This document shows, piece after piece, positions 48,801 to 57,582 of a stretch of DNA of 64,000 nucleotides; position 1 is the first letter of the stretch; every line of letters begins with the position of its first letter. Position numbers and translations under genes: made by a program. The stretch spans positions 2,597,001-2,661,000 of the forward strand of contig NZ_JADBGB010000001.1 in NCBI RefSeq assembly GCF_015220045.1, given 5' to 3'. The notes beneath the pieces were generated by a model, which saw nothing but the letters and a program-made list of their open reading frames with translations, was not told where the DNA came from and ran no database searches. The stretch is from Marivivens aquimaris (GTDB lineage Bacteria; Pseudomonadota; Alphaproteobacteria; Rhodobacterales; Rhodobacteraceae).

Positions 48801-51244
48801 GTCGCGCGGCGCTCCACCGGACGTCCGGAGCCTTCAACCAGACGCACATTCAGCGCCATCGACAGCGGACGGGTCACGCGTTCGTAGATCGGCAGGTCCA
48901 GTTCCACCATCGTGAAGCCGTCATCGCCTGTTGCATCGCCGTAGACATAGCCGGTGCGGGTGTCGAAACGCTCATTGTAGCGACCGAACTTGTAGCCCGC
49001 CCAACCCGCGACCGAGGTTTGCGCGCTCAGGATCGCTTCGCCCTCGACAACGAGGCCCGCAGCAGGCGCACCGAACAGGTAGCTCGCGGTGACAGGCACG
49101 TCGGCGATGTCATCGAGGTTGATGATCTCCGGCAGGTCGATGTCGAAGTCGATCCGCTCGGGCAGGAAATCCTCGACCAGCACGCGGGCACTCGCCAAAG
49201 GCGCTGCATCAGTGTCTGCTTTGACCTCCAGACGCCACGCGCCGCGCGGCGCAGTTCCGGCAATCGGCAGATCATAGACGTAGCCGCCCGAGTGGTCCTC
49301 GGTCAGCGTGGCGCGGCTGTATTCGACGCCATCCGGACGGCGCAGGATCGCCGTCAGCGGCACACCGGTCAGTGCGGTCACGTCTTCATCCCGCAGCAGC
49401 GCGGTCGCGTGGATTGTCTCTCCCGCACGATAAGCACCGCGGTCCGTAGTCAGGAACACATCAAGGGGTCCGGCAGGCTCGCGCCCTTCAACACCGCGGT
49501 CGGACAGATCGAACGCGGGACCGTCGAGCGACAGGAATGCCATGTCGGCGTCATTGCGAACAGTTACTAATGCAGGCGCAGATGTACCAGTACCGCGCGT
49601 CAGTCCCGCGTCGAACTTGGCCACACCCATCGCATCAGCCGTCGCAGTGCCGAGCTCAGCGTTCCCGACGGACACCAGCTGCACCTCTGCCCCTTCAAGA
49701 GCGCTGCTGTCGGCCAGCGAACGGGTCACAACGGTCAGGCCATCGGACCCGAGCATCGTTGAAATGCCAATGTCAGAGAGGATGAACCATTGCGTCGCGG
49801 GCGGTTCCCATTCGGTATCGGTGCCAGGAACAGTGGCGGTCAGCAGGTAGACACCGGCGGGCTGATCACCCAGCGCCGCTGACAGCGGAATACGGCTAAG
49901 ACTGTCGGCGTTCAGATCGCCCGACACCTCGACCGTGCCGTCCCAGACATCGGTCAGCACAGTGTCGTCGAGGTACTCGTCGTTCCACGGATAGACCGGC
50001 TGGCCGAAGGTGCGCTCCTGCATCATTTGCCGCAAGTTGCGGTCGCTCATCCGGCGCAGGCGGAGGTCGACCTCATTCAAGTTCACCGTCTCGATCGGGA
50101 TCGCGACGTCACCCAGACGCGGCAGCACATAGGCGTTCGACATGAACCGGACAGAGGCGGAACGGTCGCGCACATAGAGCGCCAGTTCCGTGTTCCGCGC
50201 GAGCGTTTCGCCGGACTCCGCTGGCATCCCTTCGCGCAAGGTGAAGGTATACCGCTGCCCATGCTCGGCACCGTCGAGGCAGAGGCGATCATCGCTCACC
50301 TCGACCGTCATCGCCTGATCGGGCAGCTGCACGAACGGCGCATAGTCGACACCGGTCTTCACGAGCGGTTCGTTGAAAATCGCGCAAATGCGGGGCGTCT
50401 CGCTGTCGCTCTCAACCTCGGTATCGACCACGCGGAAGCCGTATTTGTTGATGGCGTCCTCAAGCATCGCCTCGACCTGGCGGTCGGGCGACACCTCCAT
50501 CGCGAGGCGGAGCGCAGGGATCATCTGGCGACCACGATCCTTCATTTCGAAGGCTTGCGCGAGAGAAACCAGCGCACGGCGGCGGTCCACGTTCGACGAG
50601 GCGCGGAGGTAAGCGTTCATTGCCGCAAGGTCGGCGCGGCGCTTGATATCCAGATCGTCCCCGCGTGCGTCCTGCTGTATCCGACGTGCGGCAAAGGCGT
50701 AGGCGAGCCACGTATCGACGTCCTCAGCGATGGACAGGGCAGCGCCGTAATTTCGCGCCGCCGTCACATAGTCGCCCTCACCAGCCGCCTTCTGTGCCGC
50801 TCCGAGCAGTGCATCACGGTCGAAGCCGTTCGCAACATGGTATTTACCAATATCACGCGACAGGGTCCGCGCCTGACCCAGCAAGCTGTCGCTGACGAAC
50901 GGCATCAGATCCTGCGCACGCATTGCGCCCAGCGCCTGCGCCGCATCGGTGGTGTCACGGATGTAGGCGGAATTGGCTCCCGCAAAATACTGTGCCTCCA
51001 GATCGCCCGCCTTGAGGAAACAAGCGGCCGATCGTTGGTTGAACGTGAACGCCTCGCAGGATGTATCGGACAGACAGGAAGATTCGCAGACTTGCAGCGT
51101 CGTGTCTCGGATCGACTGGATATCACCGCCGGGCAGATCGTTGTTCAGGGTGTATTCAAGCCGCCTCTCGGGAATGAAGCTTTGATCCTGAGCGAGTACC
51201 GGCGTCGCTGCCAACACGGCAGCCGCAATCCACATGATGCGCAT
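45812..51244 (-). CDS. Bacterial alpha-2-macroglobulin with N-terminal PAN/apple-like domain
   Basis: 1810-residue periplasmic protease trap of the YfhM class. It has a signal peptide ending LAQ with no lipobox, so unlike E. coli YfhM it should be soluble. Residues about 25-95 form a cysteine-rich PAN/apple-like domain (CESSCLSDTSCEAFTFN). Macroglobulin domains follow, and the thioester motif is intact (YPYGCTEQ, Cys1367), ahead of an alpha/alpha-toroid region. In the known mechanism, cleavage of a bait region exposes the thioester, which covalently captures the protease. GGAGGA precedes the ATG; the gene is coupled to pbpC by a GTGA overlap. Confidence 0.93.
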   Translation of the reverse strand: MRIMWIAAAVLAATPVLAQDQSFIPERRLEYTLNNDLPGGDIQSIRDTTLQVCESSCLSDTSCEAFTFNQRSAACFLKAGDLEAQYFAGANSAYIRDTTDAAQALGAMRAQDLMPFVSDSLLGQARTLSRDIGKYHVANGFDRDALLGAAQKAAGEGDYVTAARNYGAALSIAEDVDTWLAYAFAARRIQQDARGDDLDIKRRADLAAMNAYLRASSNVDRRRALVSLAQAFEMKDRGRQMIPALRLAMEVSPDRQVEAMLEDAINKYGFRVVDTEVESDSETPRICAIFNEPLVKTGVDYAPFVQLPDQAMTVEVSDDRLCLDGAEHGQRYTFTLREGMPAESGETLARNTELALYVRDRSASVRFMSNAYVLPRLGDVAIPIETVNLNEVDLRLRRMSDRNLRQMMQERTFGQPVYPWNDEYLDDTVLTDVWDGTVEVSGDLNADSLSRIPLSAALGDQPAGVYLLTATVPGTDTEWEPPATQWFILSDIGISTMLGSDGLTVVTRSLADSSALEGAEVQLVSVGNAELGTATADAMGVAKFDAGLTRGTGTSAPALVTVRNDADMAFLSLDGPAFDLSDRGVEGREPAGPLDVFLTTDRGAYRAGETIHATALLRDEDVTALTGVPLTAILRRPDGVEYSRATLTEDHSGGYVYDLPIAGTAPRGAWRLEVKADTDAAPLASARVLVEDFLPERIDFDIDLPEIINLDDIADVPVTASYLFGAPAAGLVVEGEAILSAQTSVAGWAGYKFGRYNERFDTRTGYVYGDATGDDGFTMVELDLPIYERVTRPLSMALNVRLVEGSGRPVERRATATVLSGENLIGIKPLFDGDVAENATASFEVVGVGSDLQETAMEADWTVNRLTNRYQWYSIDGRWDWNLVTTRERVASGRITLGNGAVSVEAPTTWGEYELVVESSEDAEIASSVSYYAGWYVPADSQKTPDVLDVSLDAEDYAVGDTATLRIVPRYAGTALVSVLSNHVIHMETVEVSEGENLIPLSVTDEWGAGAYVTASVIRPMDVAAGHNPARSMGLAYAAIAPGDRELAVSLDLPEQMRPRGPMDITVDVDGLIEGDEAWVTVAAVDVGILNLTNFKAPEPTAYYFGQRRLGIELRDIYGDLIDGLNGSLGNVRSGGDGISPMGMEAPPPTEELVAYFSGPVEVGADGKAHVSFDLPAFNGTVKVMAVAWSDTGVGEASQDVIVRDPVVLTVSAPRFMAPEDTSRILMEITHTDGPAGELGVAVSADGVVIDASAIPSSVNLPEGGNVTLTLPVFAEEVGLHHVTFTLTTPDGETLDKVISLPVEVNDPAIVRQSRMTLAAGDTFLFDRSVFDGLMDGTGEATLSVGALARLDAPGLLLALDQYPYGCTEQITSRAMPLLYMGALANVMGLDTADDLDERIGQAITEVLGNQDSNGAFGLWNPSSGDLWLDAYVTDFLSRARELGYDVPDRAFESAVDNLRNAVNYYPDFDSGATDLAYALYVLARENAAPVGDLRYYADQKAADFGSPLALAQLGAALASYGEQQRADRLFHMAEDRIVARDAGTEPNTWRSDYGTYRRDTAAVLTLASEANSNAVNADAMVSRLVGVGERASTQEAVWTLLAANALTNSFADAGITLNGEVPDGPLVRMLEGDAANPVLVANNGDEGTALTVTTYGVPEQPEPAGGKAYAISRAYYDLDGNAVDLTEPVAAGERLVAVVRVDPLGDQEGRLMVNDPLPAGFEIDNPNLVSGGAIANLNWLESVDAESSQFLADRFLAAVDWRSDDPFTLAYIVRATTPGAYHHPAASVEDMYRPDHRAWSDAGTVTVIE

Positions 51245-51331
51245 GTCTGTTCCTCCATGACCCAAGATCAGGCTGACACAGGCTCTGCGAGTCCCGCAAC
51301 AAGGGACTGGAAATGCTCCGCGCGGAAATCC

Positions 51332-52105
51332 TTACCCTTCTGGATAAGCCCTTGTGAACGCGAGGTTATCGCCTTCACTCATTTCCTCGTTATAGGCGTA
51401 ACCGCCCAAGTTGAACGCCTTCAAATCCCCGATGTCGAGGGGACGGTTTTCCATGACGAAACGCGCCATCGCACCGCGTGCGCGCTTGGCAAAGAAACTC
51501 ACCATCTGCGGCTTGTCGTTCTTGATCTCGTAGAACTGCGGCGTCACGACACGCAGCTTCAGCGCCCTGGTTTGCGCCGCGCCAAAGTATTCCTGACTAG
51601 CGCAATTCACTAGAATATCAGTGTCTATTTCGGCGGCTTGCGCGTTCAGCGCCTTCGCAATCTGGTCGCCCCAATAGTCATAGAGGTTCTTACCGCGGCG
51701 CGTTTTCAGACGGCTCCCCATCTCCAGACGGTACGGCTGCATCGCGTCCAAGGGGCGCAGCACACCGTAGAGGCCCGAGAGAATACGCAGATGGTCCTGC
51801 GCATAGCGGATGGCATCTTCGGACATCGTTTTGGCTTCGAGCCCTTTGTATGTGTCACCATCGAATGCATAGATCGCGGGCTTGACCTTGTCGGCAGCGG
51901 GCTCCGCCTCGAACGCCTTGAAGCGGTCGCGGTTCAGCTTGGCGAGGTTATCCGACAGGCTCATCAGCCCCTTCAGATCGCCCAGCGTCAGGTTCCGCAT
52001 CGTTTTGGCCAGACGCACGGCATCGACCTGAAACGCAGGCTCGGTCGGGGTGACGTCAACGGGATCGAAATCCAGCGATTTTGCGGGGGAAACGACGACT
52101 AGCAT
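51332..52105 (-). CDS. yaaA: Peroxide-stress protein YaaA
   Basis: 257-residue UPF0246/DUF328 protein, which in E. coli lowers intracellular iron during peroxide stress and binds DNA. The family start MLVVVSPAKSLDF is seen at 52105, the internal pattern LSGLYGVLRPLDAMQPYRLEMG is conserved, and the C-terminus has FAKRARGAMARF and FNLGGYAYNEE. It starts 7 bases after recQ, so the two are co-transcribed and may share a DNA-damage or oxidative-stress theme. Confidence 0.94.
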   Translation of the reverse strand: MLVVVSPAKSLDFDPVDVTPTEPAFQVDAVRLAKTMRNLTLGDLKGLMSLSDNLAKLNRDRFKAFEAEPAADKVKPAIYAFDGDTYKGLEAKTMSEDAIRYAQDHLRILSGLYGVLRPLDAMQPYRLEMGSRLKTRRGKNLYDYWGDQIAKALNAQAAEIDTDILVNCASQEYFGAAQTRALKLRVVTPQFYEIKNDKPQMVSFFAKRARGAMARFVMENRPLDIGDLKAFNLGGYAYNEEMSEGDNLAFTRAYPEG

Positions 52106-52112
52106 TTTGTCC

Positions 52113-54149
52113 TCACGAGGCTTCCTGCAACACGTCGAGGAACGCAGCGCCAAATCGTTCGGCATAGCGCTCACCCAGCAAACGCTGCAGGGCGTTCATA
52201 TCATTCGGCCGCGACTGGGCCACTTTCGCCAGTAAGGACGCAGAGCAGCTCATCGGCTTGCCAGTCCCATCCTCGCCACGTTGCAGATCGGCCTGAGCCG
52301 CCAGCAGACGATCATAAAGATCACCTTCGGACCGCCCCGCCATCTTGCGCCGTGCAGGGTGTACGTGCTCCACCTCGCCCGCGATCACAGAAAGAAACGC
52401 ATCACCGTAGCTTTGCAGTTTCTTGGCACCAACACCGCTGATCTTCGCCATTGCGTCCAACGTCATAGGCCGCTGCTGCGCCATCTCGATCAGCGTAGAA
52501 TCGTTGAAAATAATGTAAGCTGGAACGCCCGCCGCTTCCGCCAACCCGCGACGCTTGGCCTTGAGCGCAGACATCAGCGGCGCGTCTTCCTCGCTCACCA
52601 GCATCTTGATTTTGTTGCCCGATTTCGCCGCCTTGATCGTATCGCGGCGCAGGCGGATGCTTTCTTCGTCGCGCAGGATCGGCCTCGCGCGCTCGGTCAT
52701 CCGCAGCCCGCCGTGACGTTCCGGATCGGGCCGCAGCAAATCGTGCCCCATCATCTGACGGAAAATCGCCTGCCATTCGCGGCGGCTGTATTCCTTGCCC
52801 ACCCCGAAGGTCGGCAGCTGGTCGTGCCCCCGCTCGCGGATCTTGTCGAGGTCACTGCCCAGCAGGATCTCGATCAGATGCCCCGCGCCGTAGCTCTCAC
52901 CCGTACGCAGCGCCGCCGACAGCGCCATCCGCACCGGAGTCGTCCCGTCAAACACATCGGCAGGCTTGTCGCAGAGGTCGCAATGGCCGCACGGCTCCGA
53001 CTGCTCCCCGAAATACCCCAGCAAGGTCTGACGGCGGCAATCCAGCGCCTCGCACAGCCCGAGCAATGCGTTCAGACGCGCATGATCCGCCATCCGCCGC
53101 TCGGGCGGCGCAAGTCCCTCATCGATTTGCTGGCGGCGATAGCGGATGTCGTCCGGCCCAAACAGAGTCAGCGTCTCCGCAGGCGCGCCGTCACGCCCTG
53201 CACGTCCGATTTCCTGATAATAGGCCTCTATCGACTTGGGCAGATCGGCATGAGCGACCCAGCGGATATCCGGCTTGTCGATGCCCATGCCAAAAGCCAC
53301 CGTCGCCACAACGATCAGCCCGTCCTCACGCTGAAACCGCGCCTCGACCTCGCGCCGGTCGTCAGCCTCCATCCCGCCGTGGTAGTGGCAGGCCAGATGC
53401 CCCGCCTCGCCCAGCGCTTTGGCCAGCCCTTCGGTCTTCGCCCGCGTGCCGCAGTAAACGATGCCGGACTGCCCCTTGCGCGCATCGGCAAAGTTCAGAA
53501 TCTGCTTGCGCGGCTGATCCTTCACCGCAAACGCCAGATGGATGTTTGGACGGTCAAAACCACGCAGGAAAGTCTGCGGCTGCTCCGACCCGAACAGCTT
53601 CTCAACGATCTCGACCTGCGTCTCTGCATCAGCCGTCGCAGTGAACGCGGCCAACGGCACATCCAGCGCCCGGCGCAACTCCCCGATCCGCAAATAGTCA
53701 GGTCGGAAATCATGGCCCCATTGACTCACGCAATGCGCCTCGTCCACGGCGATCAGCGACACACCCACGCGGCGTAGCATCTGCGGAATTCCGCCTGACG
53801 CCAGACGCTCCGGCGCCATGTAAAGCAGCTTCAGCCGCCCCTCTTCGAGCGCCTGCCAAACCGCGTCGGTCTCTTCCTGCGTATTGCCTGATGTCAGCGC
53901 ACCCGCTTCGACCCCCGCTTCGCGCAGCCCCCGCACCTGATCGCGCATCAACGCAATGAGCGGAGAGATGACGACCGTCACCCCGTCACGCACCAGCGCA
54001 GGCAATTGATAACACAGGGATTTACCGCCGCCCGTGGGCATAATCGCAAGCGTATTCCGCCCCGCAACCACAGCCTCGACGATCTCTTCCTGCCCGGGGC
54101 GGAAGCCGTCGAATCCGAATACGTCGCGCAAATATGCTGCCGCGGTCAT
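52113..54149 (-). CDS. recQ: ATP-dependent DNA helicase RecQ
   Basis: 678-residue 3'-5' helicase. Helicase motifs: MPTGGGKSLCYQLPAL (Walker A), VDEAHCVSQWGHDFRPDY (Walker B and aromatic-rich loop), VATVAFGMGIDKPD and QEIGRAGRDG. A zinc-binding region (EPCGHCDLCDKPAD), a winged-helix domain and a C-terminal HRDC domain (about residues 520-600) follow. An upstream intergenic element with two hairpins separates it from yggT. Confidence 0.96.
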   Translation of the reverse strand: MTAAAYLRDVFGFDGFRPGQEEIVEAVVAGRNTLAIMPTGGGKSLCYQLPALVRDGVTVVISPLIALMRDQVRGLREAGVEAGALTSGNTQEETDAVWQALEEGRLKLLYMAPERLASGGIPQMLRRVGVSLIAVDEAHCVSQWGHDFRPDYLRIGELRRALDVPLAAFTATADAETQVEIVEKLFGSEQPQTFLRGFDRPNIHLAFAVKDQPRKQILNFADARKGQSGIVYCGTRAKTEGLAKALGEAGHLACHYHGGMEADDRREVEARFQREDGLIVVATVAFGMGIDKPDIRWVAHADLPKSIEAYYQEIGRAGRDGAPAETLTLFGPDDIRYRRQQIDEGLAPPERRMADHARLNALLGLCEALDCRRQTLLGYFGEQSEPCGHCDLCDKPADVFDGTTPVRMALSAALRTGESYGAGHLIEILLGSDLDKIRERGHDQLPTFGVGKEYSRREWQAIFRQMMGHDLLRPDPERHGGLRMTERARPILRDEESIRLRRDTIKAAKSGNKIKMLVSEEDAPLMSALKAKRRGLAEAAGVPAYIIFNDSTLIEMAQQRPMTLDAMAKISGVGAKKLQSYGDAFLSVIAGEVEHVHPARRKMAGRSEGDLYDRLLAAQADLQRGEDGTGKPMSCSASLLAKVAQSRPNDMNALQRLLGERYAERFGAAFLDVLQEAS

Positions 54150-54221
54150 TGGTGTCCTAGAAGTCTGCTCGTTTGCGCAAAAGAATCACAGCAAACAGAG
54201 CGGAGCAACCCCGCCCTGCCT

Positions 54222-54280
54222 TTGTGCTTCAAATATCCCGGGGTGAATTGGCCGCAGGCCAAGAGGGGCAGCGCCCCTCC
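54222..54280. repeat. Candidate Rhodobacteraceae REP-like intergenic element
   Basis: The stretch after yggT reads as two short hairpins (GGCC-GCA-GGCC at 54250-54260; GGGGC-AGC-GCCCC at 54265-54277) preceded by TGTGCTTCAAATATCCCGGG. From memory, closely similar sequences recur between genes in many roseobacter genomes, which suggests a repeated element that may also terminate the yggT transcript. No second copy is present in this window, so the repeat call is inference. Confidence 0.4.
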
Positions 54281-54284
54281 CCGA

Positions 54285-54572
54285 TCACATAAACGCGTAG
54301 TAGTTGTTCATCAGGATGATGCGGATCGCCTCAAGCGCGAGAAGCGCCACGATCGGCGACAAATCCAGACCTCCCAGGTTCGGCAGGATGCGGCGGATCG
54401 GATTATACAGCGGATCCAGAATACGCTGGAGGCCGTACCAGATCTGCGCCACGATCGGCTGGCGGATGTTCAGCACTTGCAGGCTGATGAGCCAGCTCAT
54501 GATGAAGTGGGCAAAGATGATGAATCGGGCGACGCCAATCAGCATCAGGAGGATTTGGAAAACCGAAGCCAT
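54285..54572 (-). CDS. YggT-family membrane protein
   Basis: 95-residue protein with two hydrophobic segments (QILLMLIGVARFIIFAHFIMSW; LGGLDLSPIVALLALEAIRIIL) and the family motif LYNPIRRILPNLGG between them. YggT proteins are linked to osmotic tolerance and cell-division or photosystem assembly in different groups; the exact role here is unknown. It is divergent from a thioesterase gene. Confidence 0.9.
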   Translation of the reverse strand: MASVFQILLMLIGVARFIIFAHFIMSWLISLQVLNIRQPIVAQIWYGLQRILDPLYNPIRRILPNLGGLDLSPIVALLALEAIRIILMNNYYAFM

Positions 54573-54699
54573 GCGATGTCCTTTCGTTGGCTCTCAGGTA
54601 ATGCCACAGCGCCCCTGACACAAGTCCGTGCCCTCACGTTACAATTGACGTTGTGTCACACGGGCGTATTCCGGTCCCATAGAACCGGAAAATTTGCGC

Positions 54700-55233
54700 A
54701 TGTATCCCTTTGTCCGCCTCATCTGGCAAACTTTCAAACACCGGAATGACGGCCCTGTCGCTTTCGGTGATGTCTACACGACCCATCACTATTGTCTGCC
54801 GTGGGACCTCGATCTCTGGGTCGAGTTGAACAACGGCCGCACGCTGACGCTCTATGATATGGGGCGTATCCCGCTGGGCCACGCCTCGGGGCTGACCGCC
54901 GCGCTCCGCCGCCGCAAGTGGGGCCTGACGGTCGCAGGCTCCTGTCCGCGCTATCGTCGCCGTATCCGCATGATGGAAAAGATCGAGATGCGCTCCCGTG
55001 CGCTCGGTTGGGACGACAAGTTCATCTATATCGAGCAGAGCATGTGGAAGAACGGCGAGTGCGCCAACCACGTTCTGATCCGCTCCGCCGTCACCAGCCA
55101 TAAGGGTATCGTGCCGCCATCCGAGGTCGCCAAAGAGATGGGAATAGACCCTGTTTCGCCGCAGATGCCTGATTGGGTTCACGCTTGGATCGCCGCCGAG
55201 GGACAGCGCCCCTGGCCGCCCATGTCGGAATAA
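54700..55233 (+). CDS. Acyl-CoA thioesterase-like hotdog-fold protein
   Basis: 177-residue protein of the 4HBT/hotdog type (DVYTTHHYCLPWDLDLWVELNNGRTLTLYDMGR). Motifs resemble the alphaproteobacterial long 4-hydroxybenzoyl-CoA thioesterase-like family; substrate unknown. The ATG at 54700 is taken as start; an in-frame TTG two codons before is less likely. Confidence 0.82.
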   Translation: MYPFVRLIWQTFKHRNDGPVAFGDVYTTHHYCLPWDLDLWVELNNGRTLTLYDMGRIPLGHASGLTAALRRRKWGLTVAGSCPRYRRRIRMMEKIEMRSRALGWDDKFIYIEQSMWKNGECANHVLIRSAVTSHKGIVPPSEVAKEMGIDPVSPQMPDWVHAWIAAEGQRPWPPMSE

Positions 55234-55312
55234 AAACTACCCTAGGGTCATCTCGAAACTTGCCAGTCTCCTGTTCTTGCTGCTCTAAGAAGGCCAAGAA
55301 CAGGGATGAACC

Positions 55313-56689
55313 ATGACGACCGCCAAGAAACGCATCTGGGGCTGGATGACCTTTGACTGGGCACAGCAACCTTTCTACACGCTCGGCCTTACCTTTATTT
55401 TCGGACCATACTTCGCCGCCGTCGCGGCCGACTGGTTCATGGCGCAAGGCCATCTATCGCCGCAGGCGGATGCCCAGTCGCTCTGGTCCGCGGGCCAGAC
55501 GGTCGCCGGTCTAATCATCGCCATTTCCGCGCCGTTCCTCGGCGCGTGGGCCGACCTTTCTGGGCGCAAAGTCCCGTGGATCGCGTTTTTCTCTATCATC
55601 TATTTCATCGCGACTTGGATGATGTGGGGCCTTCTGCCGGACGGCACGAACCTGATCCTCGTGCTGATCGTATTCTACGTCGGCTTCATCGCGTCCGAGT
55701 CCTCGCTGAACTTCGTCAATGCGATCCTTCCGTCGCTCGGCAATGACCGCGAGGTCGGCAAGATTTCCGGCTCCGGTGCCGCGTTCGGCTACTGGGGCGG
55801 CCTTGTTGCGCTGATTATCGTTCTCACGCTGTTCGAAGACGGTGCGGGCCAGACGATCCTCGGACTTCAGCCTGCCTTCGGCCTGCTTGACCCCGCAACC
55901 AATGAAGGCACCCGCGCTGTCGGGCCGTTTATCGCGCTTTGGTACGCGATCTTCATGATCCCGTTCTTCCTCTGGGTCCGCGATGACCGCAGCACGCCCA
56001 AAGGCCGCGTGAACCCGTCGCTCGTGACCAAAGAACTCGTCCGCTCGGTCAAATCCATCAGCCAGAGCAAGAGCCTGAGCTACTTCCTGATCGGTTCGAT
56101 GCTGTACCGCGACGCGTTGAACGCGCTCTATGCATTCGGCGGTGTCTACGCGAAGCTCGTGCTCGGCTGGGAGACGATGCAGATCGGCGTCTTCGGTATT
56201 CTCGGCGTTATTACCGCAGCAGTTGTAACTTGGCTCGGCGGTCTGGCTGATAAGCGATTTGGCCCGAAGCCGGTGATCTATTCCGCCGTAATCGCGCTGA
56301 TCTTCGTGTCGACCATCATCGTCAGCATGTCCCGCGAACGCATTGGCCCCATCACGCTGGCCGAAGGTTCGTCGCTTCCCGATATCCTGTTCTACATCTG
56401 CGGCGCTGTGATCGGCGGCGCTGGCGGTGCGCTCTATGCGGCCTCCCGTTCATTGATGGTGCGTCACACGAACCCCGAACGTCCTGCCGAGGCTTTCGGC
56501 CTCTTTGCTCTGACCGGCAAGGCAACGGCATTCCTCGCTCCGATGCTGATCGGCATCACAACCTATGTGACAGGCAGTAATCAGCTTGGTTTCATACCTG
56601 TGATCATCCTTTTCCTCATTGGTCTGGTAATGCTACGCTCAGTTAACAAAAACGGAGATCGGGCAGCATGGGGTACAAGTTTGGATTGA
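55313..56689 (+). CDS. UMF1-family MFS transporter
   Basis: 458-residue membrane protein with about 11-12 helices. The start KKRIWGWMTFDWAQQPFYTL and the loop GAWADLSGRKVPWI are characteristic of UMF1/Atg22-like major-facilitator proteins; FIASESSLNFVNAILPSL and GGAGGALYAASRSLM also fit. Substrate unknown; amino-acid efflux is known for the yeast relative. Its 3' end overlaps mepA by 22 bases, so mepA and the following gene are probably in the same operon. Confidence 0.88.
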   Translation: MTTAKKRIWGWMTFDWAQQPFYTLGLTFIFGPYFAAVAADWFMAQGHLSPQADAQSLWSAGQTVAGLIIAISAPFLGAWADLSGRKVPWIAFFSIIYFIATWMMWGLLPDGTNLILVLIVFYVGFIASESSLNFVNAILPSLGNDREVGKISGSGAAFGYWGGLVALIIVLTLFEDGAGQTILGLQPAFGLLDPATNEGTRAVGPFIALWYAIFMIPFFLWVRDDRSTPKGRVNPSLVTKELVRSVKSISQSKSLSYFLIGSMLYRDALNALYAFGGVYAKLVLGWETMQIGVFGILGVITAAVVTWLGGLADKRFGPKPVIYSAVIALIFVSTIIVSMSRERIGPITLAEGSSLPDILFYICGAVIGGAGGALYAASRSLMVRHTNPERPAEAFGLFALTGKATAFLAPMLIGITTYVTGSNQLGFIPVIILFLIGLVMLRSVNKNGDRAAWGTSLD

Positions 56690-57579
56690 TTGCACTGGCG
56701 CTGACGGCGCTTGTTGCATGTAAGTCGGAGAACGGCGCGCCGCCGACGCGCGCCGCTGTTTCTACACAGACGATCGACGACCCGCGCGTCGCAAAGCAGG
56801 TGTTCGGCCACATCGACGCGCCTAACGCAGGCGCGTCGCAGGCCATCGGCTCCTATGCGCGCGGCTGTTCCAGCGGCGCTGTCGAGCTGGCTGAAAACGG
56901 CCCGACGTGGCAGGCGATGCGCCTCAGCCGCAACCGCAATTGGGGTCAACCGGAGCTTGTCGACTTCGTGCAGGACCTCAGCGCCTATGCCGCGACCCTG
57001 CCGGGGTGGGAAGGGCTCTATGTCGGTGACATGAGCCAGCCGCGCGGTGGTCCGATGCTGACGGGTCACGCGAGCCACCAGATCGGCCTCGATGCTGATA
57101 TCTGGCTGCGCGCACCTGATCGCCTGAACCTGACCGTCACCGAGCGCGAAAACATCTCCTCCACCCGTATGGACCGCACCAGCGGCGCCTACACCAACGA
57201 CAGTTGGACCCCGCAACACGAGGCGCTTCTGCGCCGCGCTGCTTCCGATCCCCGAGTGGCCCGCATCTTCATCTTCCCTGGTGCGAAGGTAGAGATGTGC
57301 AAAAACGCGACGGGAGACCGCTCGTGGCTCAACAAAATCCGTCCGTGGTGGGGTCACAACTATCACTTCCACGTCCGCCTGAATTGCCAGCCGGGTGATC
57401 CGAGCTGCGTCCCGCAGGATCCGCCGCCCGCAGGTGACGGTTGCGCCGATGCGCAGGTCTGGGTGGACAACATCCTGAACCCGCCGCCCCCGACCAGCGG
57501 CGGCGGTGGCGGCACCCCGAGTGGCCCGCTTCTGATGGAGCAGCTTCCCGCCACCTGTCAGGCTGTAGCTGCGAATTAA
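56668..57579 (+). CDS. mepA: Penicillin-insensitive murein endopeptidase
   Basis: LAS-family zinc metallopeptidase that cuts D-Ala-meso-DAP cross-links. The 303-residue product has a lipobox (LVAC at residues 15-18), so it is a predicted lipoprotein. Zinc ligands are in GHASHQIGLDADIW and WGHNYHFHVRL; cysteines at CSSG, CKNATGD, CQPGDPSC and CADA fit family disulfides. The C-terminal region contains a proline- and glycine-rich linker. The start lies inside the MFS gene. Confidence 0.93.
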   Translation: MGYKFGLIALALTALVACKSENGAPPTRAAVSTQTIDDPRVAKQVFGHIDAPNAGASQAIGSYARGCSSGAVELAENGPTWQAMRLSRNRNWGQPELVDFVQDLSAYAATLPGWEGLYVGDMSQPRGGPMLTGHASHQIGLDADIWLRAPDRLNLTVTERENISSTRMDRTSGAYTNDSWTPQHEALLRRAASDPRVARIFIFPGAKVEMCKNATGDRSWLNKIRPWWGHNYHFHVRLNCQPGDPSCVPQDPPPAGDGCADAQVWVDNILNPPPPTSGGGGGTPSGPLLMEQLPATCQAVAAN

Positions 57580-57582
57580 ACG

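Noticed and set aside
48164..49570. A 468-codon plus-strand frame inside the macroglobulin gene
   Set aside because: Antisense shadow of a well-supported gene; composition is His/Arg/Asp-rich as expected from reversed GC-biased codons.
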